Assembly: GCA_037577475.1 (NCBI GenBank)
Contig: CM075201.1
Location: 8,909,501-8,973,500, forward strand
Source of the DNA: Chaunax sp. Z400
Lineage: Eukaryota > Chordata > Actinopteri > Lophiiformes > Chaunacidae
DNA length: 64,000 bases
Reading direction: 5' to 3'
In this document: positions 58,001 to 64,000 of the stretch, in pieces
Layout of the letters: every line of letters starts with the position of its first letter
Numbering within the stretch: position 1 is the stretch's first letter
The notes under the pieces: generated by a model
Told to the model about the DNA's origin: nothing
Database searches by the model: none
Seen by the model: the letters and a program-made list of their open reading frames with translations, nothing else
Made by a program: the position numbers and the translations under genes

Positions 58001-58181
58001 ATCTGCAGGTGAACACCAAGAGCGGCATGTCATCCCAGACCACCAGTATCAAACTTATCGGAATCTTTGCAACATCTTTCCTGCTTATGTAGTCCACTCA
58101 GTAATGGAGAAGAACCCTCATTTGACCGATCCACAACAACTCGCAGCTGTCATTGTTACAAAACTGAGGTCATGCCACTGA
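54376..58181 (+). CDS. zc3h12b: zc3h12b (regnase-2), PIN-like RNase with CCCH zinc finger
   Basis: A regnase-family endoribonuclease that cleaves stem-loops in target mRNA 3' UTRs; mammalian ZC3H12A-D curb inflammatory transcripts (family knowledge). Five coding exons give 847 aa. Seen in order: HRQLCRSPCLDRPSFSQSS (about residue 75); a UBA-like helix bundle (KMDFALKLGYSGEQVETVLN to LAELVRLGNK, about 115-155); a PIN/NYN nuclease domain (about 203-350) with catalytic-type aspartates in VIDGSNVA, CYDDRF, VSNDNY and FVNDK; the CCCH finger C-x5-C-x5-C-x3-H in CPYGKKCTYGHKCKYYHPER (about 370-390); and long conserved C-terminal blocks including RQSDPSIRSVA, RMDSISDSRLYDSNP, RQRRPPLCREQHASWDPLPC and YRNLCNIFP, specific to ZC3H12B. 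I start at ATG 54376 (MTVW, compare human MTAT); the GTG just before it is not a start. Confidence 0.98.
55156..55295 (+). CDS. zc3h12b: zc3h12b coding exon 2
   Basis: Acceptor GTTCTCTAG; donor ATCACAG|GTAGTG. It encodes SHGNKEVFSCRGIQLAIEWF to WRKEQSRPDALIT. Confidence 0.97.
55555..55789 (+). CDS. zc3h12b: zc3h12b coding exon 3
   Basis: Acceptor ATTTTTCAG; donor GACAA|GTAAGA. It encodes DQEILRKLEKEKILVFTPSR through the catalytic CYDDRF and VSNDNY to SFVND. Confidence 0.97.
55815..56155. mobile_element. hAT-type MITE in zc3h12b intron
   Basis: A 341-bp element with inverted ends TAGGGTTGCAACAGT and (reverse complement) TAGGGTTGCAGCAGT, flanked by an exact 8-base duplication ATTCTCAC (55807-55814 and 56156-56163). 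The 8-base duplication is the hAT signature. There is no transposase frame inside. Confidence 0.88.
56538..56644 (+). CDS. zc3h12b: zc3h12b coding exon 4
   Basis: Acceptor CCTTGAATAG; donor CTATG|GTAAGT. It encodes KFMPPDDPLGRHGPSLENFL to KKQPCPY, the first zinc-finger cysteine. Confidence 0.96.
56755..58181 (+). CDS. zc3h12b: zc3h12b coding exon 5
   Basis: Acceptor TTTGAACAAG, with a weak tract. It encodes GKKCTYGHKCKYYHPER and the whole C-terminal half to the stop; 1427 bp. Confidence 0.97.
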
Positions 58182-61100
58182 GTAGTTCCTCTTAAACAAT
58201 CAAGAGAAATGTAATAAGGGAATTTTTGATTACAAAGATAGGCACTCGTTAAATGTTGCTGTGTGTGCAACATCTGCCCTCAGGAGTTTTTTTTTTTTTA
58301 GGTTTTTTTTATGTCACAGATGGAAAATCTCGCTTTCACGGATTTTACATCACTTAGATGACATAGGAGTAATCAACATAGAGGACGTTTCTCGAAGAAG
58401 TTTATCTCAAATTGTAAGATGTGTCACATGGAAGCTACATTTTTATATCAAGTGTTGTTTAGTTGATATGAGATAACACCTTATAAGAAATATGGCACAT
58501 AACACATTCATACTGCCTGAACAGGAGCTGGAAAACATCTTAGTACCATATCCATGATTAATACGACTTTATCAACATTAAGTGTAGAAAATATAGAAAG
58601 AATAGTTTGATAACATTTGGCAGGACTGTAGAATGGCCCTGAGATCAGTTCTCAAGGTTTCCTTGGTAATATAACTGAGAACATGTTGCATAAAAAATTA
58701 TGTATGGAACCCCAAAGTTTTCAGTGTTAAATAAATAAACAATTATGAAACAAATAATCACAGGAGTACATTTTGTAGTAAACACAAATGAAACAATAAT
58801 CTGTGAAATTATATTAAGAACTAATTAAAATTTACTCACTATTATGAAATTTTATTCCATCATTCTTGTTTTACCTTTTTTTTCCCCAAATAATCCTTTT
58901 TAAAAATGCTTTTAATGAAATAAAAGTAATATCCAAAATGAATTATTGCAATATGTATCATTAGAAAATGAGTTTTAATATGTTATGCAAGGTTTTGGTT
59001 TGCTAATATTTTTACATAGTTTATTCACATGTAATTTTCGTAATGTCTTTTTTTATTTAATGCTGATTGCTTTGGGGTTACAGAATAATGTTAATGATCT
59101 TGGGTTAACCTTACAATCTGATTAATCATAATCTAATCCTAAATAATGTAGCTTGCAGATTTAATAAGGAACCTTGTCCTCATTCAATATGAATAAGATG
59201 GACAAATAAATAGAATAGCTGCTGTATGGCATAATGGACAAAATAGGAAGTAATAACTCTATTATCAGACATAGAGTGTGTCAACATTAGACACCTCATA
59301 GCTTTATGAAGATCTTGTTCAGGACCAGAGAATGTGTTATGAAAAGCATCACAAGTGTTTCTGGTGCAGTGGAACTATAAATAAAGTTGCTTAGGTCTGC
59401 TTCTGCTGTAAATAATTCTTTTTCGTGCTTTTTATTTTGAAGATTAGTAAAAGGGAGGTAGATACATACCTCACAGCATGACCTATGACATTTAATGGCC
59501 TTATATCTGAATGACCTCACGCTCTAGTCATTGTCTAATTCTTTTCAATGAAAGTCTTGTCATTGAAGCCTCCTTTTTTTTCAAATGTAAAGCACTATCT
59601 CAGTATCTAAAGAGATATATTTTCTCAGCTTCACTTAACAAAGCTACTATTTTGGTAGAATTTGACAGTGCACAAAGCAAGCCAAAAAAGAGATTTGGCT
59701 TGTATGAATGTGCACATATCTATGTATATATTATCGCACAAAAGCCATTATTTCAAAGTCATTTATAAGCTGCTAAATAATGCCAAAAAGTTAGAATTAA
59801 TAGTGTCACAGAATCTATTGGATTATAGGATAAACTAACATCTGTGTTTGGAGAATTCACTATGGTGATATAGATCTTTCTGATTTTACTGGATGCACTG
59901 TCCAGGATTTTCCTATTTATGTATTTGTCAGATTTGTTGTGCTGAAATATTCAAAGTATCTTTGTATCAAATAGTAGCTCTAATGGACTTCTTAAAGTCT
60001 GTTTTCAGGAGCAGGATCATTTTGTCTCAAAATCTACTTTTACATGCACTTAAGTAATCTGATGCTCTCCAGCTTCTGAAATGAGAGATCTAGTTTCCTT
60101 TTTTTGATTGAATTTGGCTATTTATACACTTTTAAAGGTGATTTGGTTTCACTGTTGCATGATGGAAACCAAGGGCAGGGAAGGTATCATCCCTGTGGCA
60201 GTAATCTCACAGAATTGAAGGCAGTATTGGTACATAATGTCATATGCTGAACAAACCTATTAATTTCCCTATTAAAAAAAATATATGGTTGTGTATCAGA
60301 TGGGCTTAGTGTGTTTCTATAGATATGAAGTAAACCAAATGTTCAATTTAAACACATGAAAACAGTAAATCATGTTATCCTGTGATAGAGTCAATCATCT
60401 CAGTTAACCGTCAGTCCAAATCCTCCAATCAAAATACTGGGAGGTAGTAAGTTTAGATAATACATTAGATACACTTAAAACATGGGAGAGATGAGAAATC
60501 TGCTTTATGACAAACTGTAAACTTTAAGAATATTATATATTATTATAAGAAACAAGAATATTACAGTGCATTTATGAGTTCAATGCCTTAACCTTATTTC
60601 TGAGATTTACCTGGTTTCTTATGTGCATGTAAACATAGTGGAACTTTGATAAAGGATGTAATGTGACTTGGGTGGGGACAACTTGTAGTAATGTACTATT
60701 AAGAGATGAAAACAGTGTTTACCATCACTGTTTGAATGTTTGCAAAAGGATATCTACAACAAATAGAAAGTTTACCAGATGTCACATCTGTCAGAGGAAA
60801 TGATAAGAATCTGGTAGTAAACGGTTCCGTCTGGGAGTGTGTTAAATATTGGATTTATTTTGTGATATGTTGTAGAGTATTAGGTTTCAATAATTGTATT
60901 AAAAAAATGAAGTAAATGCTAGAAGGCATGTTGAAGATGAAATTTATGGTATGGCTTTTTATGGGAGGCTGAATTCCTCATACAGTAGAGATGTACAGTA
61001 CACATGCATGCAACCAGTCTCCAAGGATCGTGGAAGGGTTTGGCTGTGCCTTGCAGCACATTGCTCTCAGGATGCTTTCAAATTTCTCATTTTTCAATCT

Positions 61101-63683
61101 TGCCCTGCCACAAACCAGTGGTTACTGGCAAGAGTGTATTACTGATATATTTTGTGAAAATACTACATGTAACATGTAGTACCTTGAAGTAACTTGTGTA
61201 CAGTTGAGACATGGCATTGCAAAACTTTGTACTTTTTATGTCCGTATATCCTTGTTAGGCACCGTGAGATCTAGAAGATTGGGCTGAAAGGGTGGCTTTA
61301 CGTGATACAGATGAGCTAATGTTGGTGTCCAGAAGGGTGCAAAGTTTTCTTGCAGCAAAAGACAAAAATAATTTGATTTGTGCTCATTTTTTTTATATGC
61401 CGATTGTATGGTAGGTGATAAGCCGGTGATCTTGATTGGACCTTTGAATTTTAACCATACTGGGGCATACGGTGTTAATGTTGGATACTAATCATCATCT
61501 TTGGTATGACCTCCAGGCCATCAGGTCAAACCTATCACTTATAATAAATAACTAATGGGACACATTGCCACATTCATGCTCCCAAGAGGATGAAATCTCT
61601 GCATCGTATTAATCCATTGCCTTTTCTTTACCTCCACCCTCAGGACAAAGCGATACATGAAACTGCCTAGGACTGCAGAGAGGTTGTAACATGTAAAGCT
61701 AACCCTATAAGCAAGATCATGCTTTGAGCGCCTTTAAAGGGAAATGCCACTTATTTTCAGGATTCAAGTATAGCACCTCTAGACTTACTAATGGATTGCA
61801 TGACTGAGCATTACAAATGTAGTCATCAGTGTAGTATCACATGCATGAGAAGAAGAAGAGATCCCACCGAATGGTTAATATCAAATTTGTGTTAAGATTA
61901 CTTGTTAGTCAAATTGCAAAAATGAATCAAGGGACAGTTTATTGTTGTTTTTTTTAGATATTAAGTATTTTAGGAAATAATTTAAAAAAACAGGGAAGTG
62001 ATCTTGAGCTCAAACACAGAGTCTAGAATGTTTGACGACCATTTTAAGTAAATGGATCAACATTAGATTATGATTCACGATTACAAAGAGAGATTGTTTG
62101 AGAATTTTTAAACTGAGGGGTATTACTCTTAACCGGGTTAACTTTGTAAACCTGATTTTGTCTCATTGGTGGTGCTTCAAAAATATATATATATTTATTT
62201 ATAATGTTTGAGTACAACCGTGTTAAAGGAACAGACAGAAAAAAAACAAAAAATGTTTGAATGTGTTTTGCCCAAATGAATTTTGGGCTTTTCTGACTTT
62301 GTTTTTTCATGAAAAAAGACAAGGCCACTTAAGGCCAGCTGTCTGTTCATGAGAAGGTGAAAAAAAAACTGCCTAAATGTTTCCTCATGTGAAACAATCA
62401 GATTGCAAGGCTGCTGTCAAGGTTGTTTCTGGCGTTTGGCTAAAAGTTTGCGTGCCATCATCTTAAAATTTGAATGAAATTCTGAGAAAATCCTGTTCTC
62501 AGTGCAGAAAGACTGAGGTTCTGTACATCATCACTGGTCTAAGAAAACTAAACTTTAAACATCAACATGGTTGCAGATTGAGAGAATAAATTGAGATCAC
62601 CATTTAAGTTTCCTCGTGATAGTGAGATCAGCCTTCAACCTGAGCACTGGAATGGTCATTGCCCTTTTAAACTCTTTTACCTCCAGTAGGTGTGTAAAGG
62701 AATTAGTGAACATAATGTAGGCCACAACACAAATCTACCCAAATGAAAACGGTCAGGTGTCATTATAGACATTTGGATTCATTGATGGAATTATCCTACA
62801 AATGTTATCTGGGTTTAAATGGGTGACACTAGGAACCATGATTTGTGTTCTGCTGAAGCAGTTGATGACAAAATAAACTTTGTATACTTTAATCTTATAC
62901 TTTGTATCCATTTTAAACCCAGTAGTTTATGGTTTTTTTATTGGTCATTTTCCCCCACATGAACAAAACGGAAAAGAAATGTATAGAGACGTAAAGATCG
63001 ATTTATCTGTCTTCATCAGCGATTCCTCAGTTTTGGTCCTGGTCCTAAAACTGCTTCCAGAAAGATTCTCTGTTTGCTGGGCATTAGACTACCTCCAAGC
63101 CAAAAATCCAAACCTCACTATCACTACAGAAGAGTTTCAGTGAACTAATCCAGTGTCTCGCTCCTTTTCTGAACGGTCACACTAAATGCCAGAATGGTGG
63201 TTCATCGGCTCCACCCTCCCTATGAATAGTGCCGCAAACAGCTAAGCCACAAATGTCCAGAATTGACTTTTGCTTGTTGATACAAATTGTATCTATACCT
63301 TGAATGTAACAAAATATGAAATGTATAATATGAAAATAGTTTTATTTAAATATAAAGGGGGCGGGGGAATCAATGCGATAACGTTTGTGACACTGTGTGT
63401 CACTGGGAGTAGCCCATTGGTATGTACTAATTATTACTGGGTACAGTAGTTAACTTACAGGGACATTTACGTGCTACTTAAAAGTGCACAATTACCCTGT
63501 GTACAGCAGTAAGCTCCATGTCCTCTCTGTAAATAGTCACACGTGTGTGTATATATATATATATATAGAAAGGGATCTGTAGATGTAACAGTTACTTCAG
63601 TTGTTCAAATTATAACTTTGATGATATCTGTGTTGTAACCTGTGCACCTTGGTTAAGTGCATCTACTTTCTTCTGAAATTAAA
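58182..63683 (+). terminator. zc3h12b: zc3h12b 3' UTR with several poly(A) signals
   Basis: AT-rich, with no gene recognised. Candidate signals are AATAAA at 58730-58735 and 62872-62877, and ATTAAA at 63678-63683. If the last is used, the 3' UTR is about 5.5 kb; several ATTTA-type AU-rich elements are present. Confidence 0.45.
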
Positions 63684-64000
63684 TCTCTGCTTAATGCTTC
63701 TTTAATGGGAATTTCATTATTTTTGAATGTATTTGCCTAAATGAAACAAGCCAAAGTTCATCTTTGGCAGAATTTCTTGTGATTCTACACACTGGCTGTC
63801 AAGCAATGCAAGTCTATATTTTAGGGGGACGATTTCTTTTCAGCATAATGTAAACTAAGGCTAACTTAACATTAAATACAAATCTGTGTTGAGCGTGATG
63901 GTTAAAAATGATTAATACATAAATAGAGGAATAATTGGCATGGCGGTATCTGCAGCATACTGACATTAACAAATGAAGTGCCAACTTTTACCCACATTTG
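63684..64000. other. right edge, no feature seen
   Basis: AT-rich sequence after the last zc3h12b poly(A) candidate; nothing was recognised on either strand. Confidence 0.5.

Noticed and set aside
62880..63143. 87-codon plus-strand frame near the right edge
   Set aside because: It has no ATG in good context, no family resemblance and no splice context; it lies in the presumed zc3h12b 3' UTR.

Overview
The window is a piece of a bony-fish (teleost) nuclear chromosome. Six vertebrate protein-coding genes with fish-like sequence and GT-AG introns are interrupted by teleost-type repeats: a tRNA-derived SINE, a hAT-type MITE, AAGTACTTTACTTGAG-type interspersed repeats and many microsatellites. 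No prokaryotic operons, CRISPR arrays, rRNA genes or tRNA genes were seen. All exon boundaries below were read by hand from splice sites, reading phase and remembered family sequences; no alignment was run.

Layout, left to right: (1) nufip2, minus strand, 600-6177, with the last exon apparently beyond the left edge; (2) glra4, a glycine-receptor alpha subunit, minus strand, 9797-16684, 10 coding exons; (3) aifm1, mitochondrial apoptosis-inducing factor, minus strand, 18517-28232, 21 coding exons; (4) gab3, a PH-domain docking adaptor, plus strand, 30936-40758, 10 coding exons, head-to-head with aifm1; (5) amer1 (WTX), plus strand, a single coding exon at 43236-46352; (6) zc3h12b (regnase-2), plus strand, 54376-58181, 5 coding exons, with a 5' UTR exon about 5.6 kb upstream and a possible 5.5 kb 3' UTR. 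Every coding phase closes, giving predicted products of 480 aa (glra4), 817 aa (aifm1), 565 aa (gab3), 1038 aa (amer1) and 847 aa (zc3h12b).

The genes do not form one pathway; what links them is synteny. From memory of the human map, GLRA4, AIFM1, GAB3, AMER1 and ZC3H12B are all X-linked but scattered over Xq11-Xq28, whereas NUFIP2 is on chromosome 17. Here they lie within 64 kb.

The most unusual coding feature is in aifm1. Five consecutive exons, all in phase 1-1 and all encoding Glu/Pro/Ala-rich low-complexity sequence, insert about 211 residues between the inner-membrane anchor and the FAD domain. Other points of interest are a possible in-frame poly-alanine N-terminal extension of Gab3, a 96-bp in-frame loop exon in glra4, a 33-bp nufip2 microexon, a perfect 66-bp-arm inverted repeat between aifm1 and gab3, uORF clusters ahead of amer1 and zc3h12b, and clusters of a GCTAACGTTAGC-like palindrome just inside the first introns of four of the six genes.
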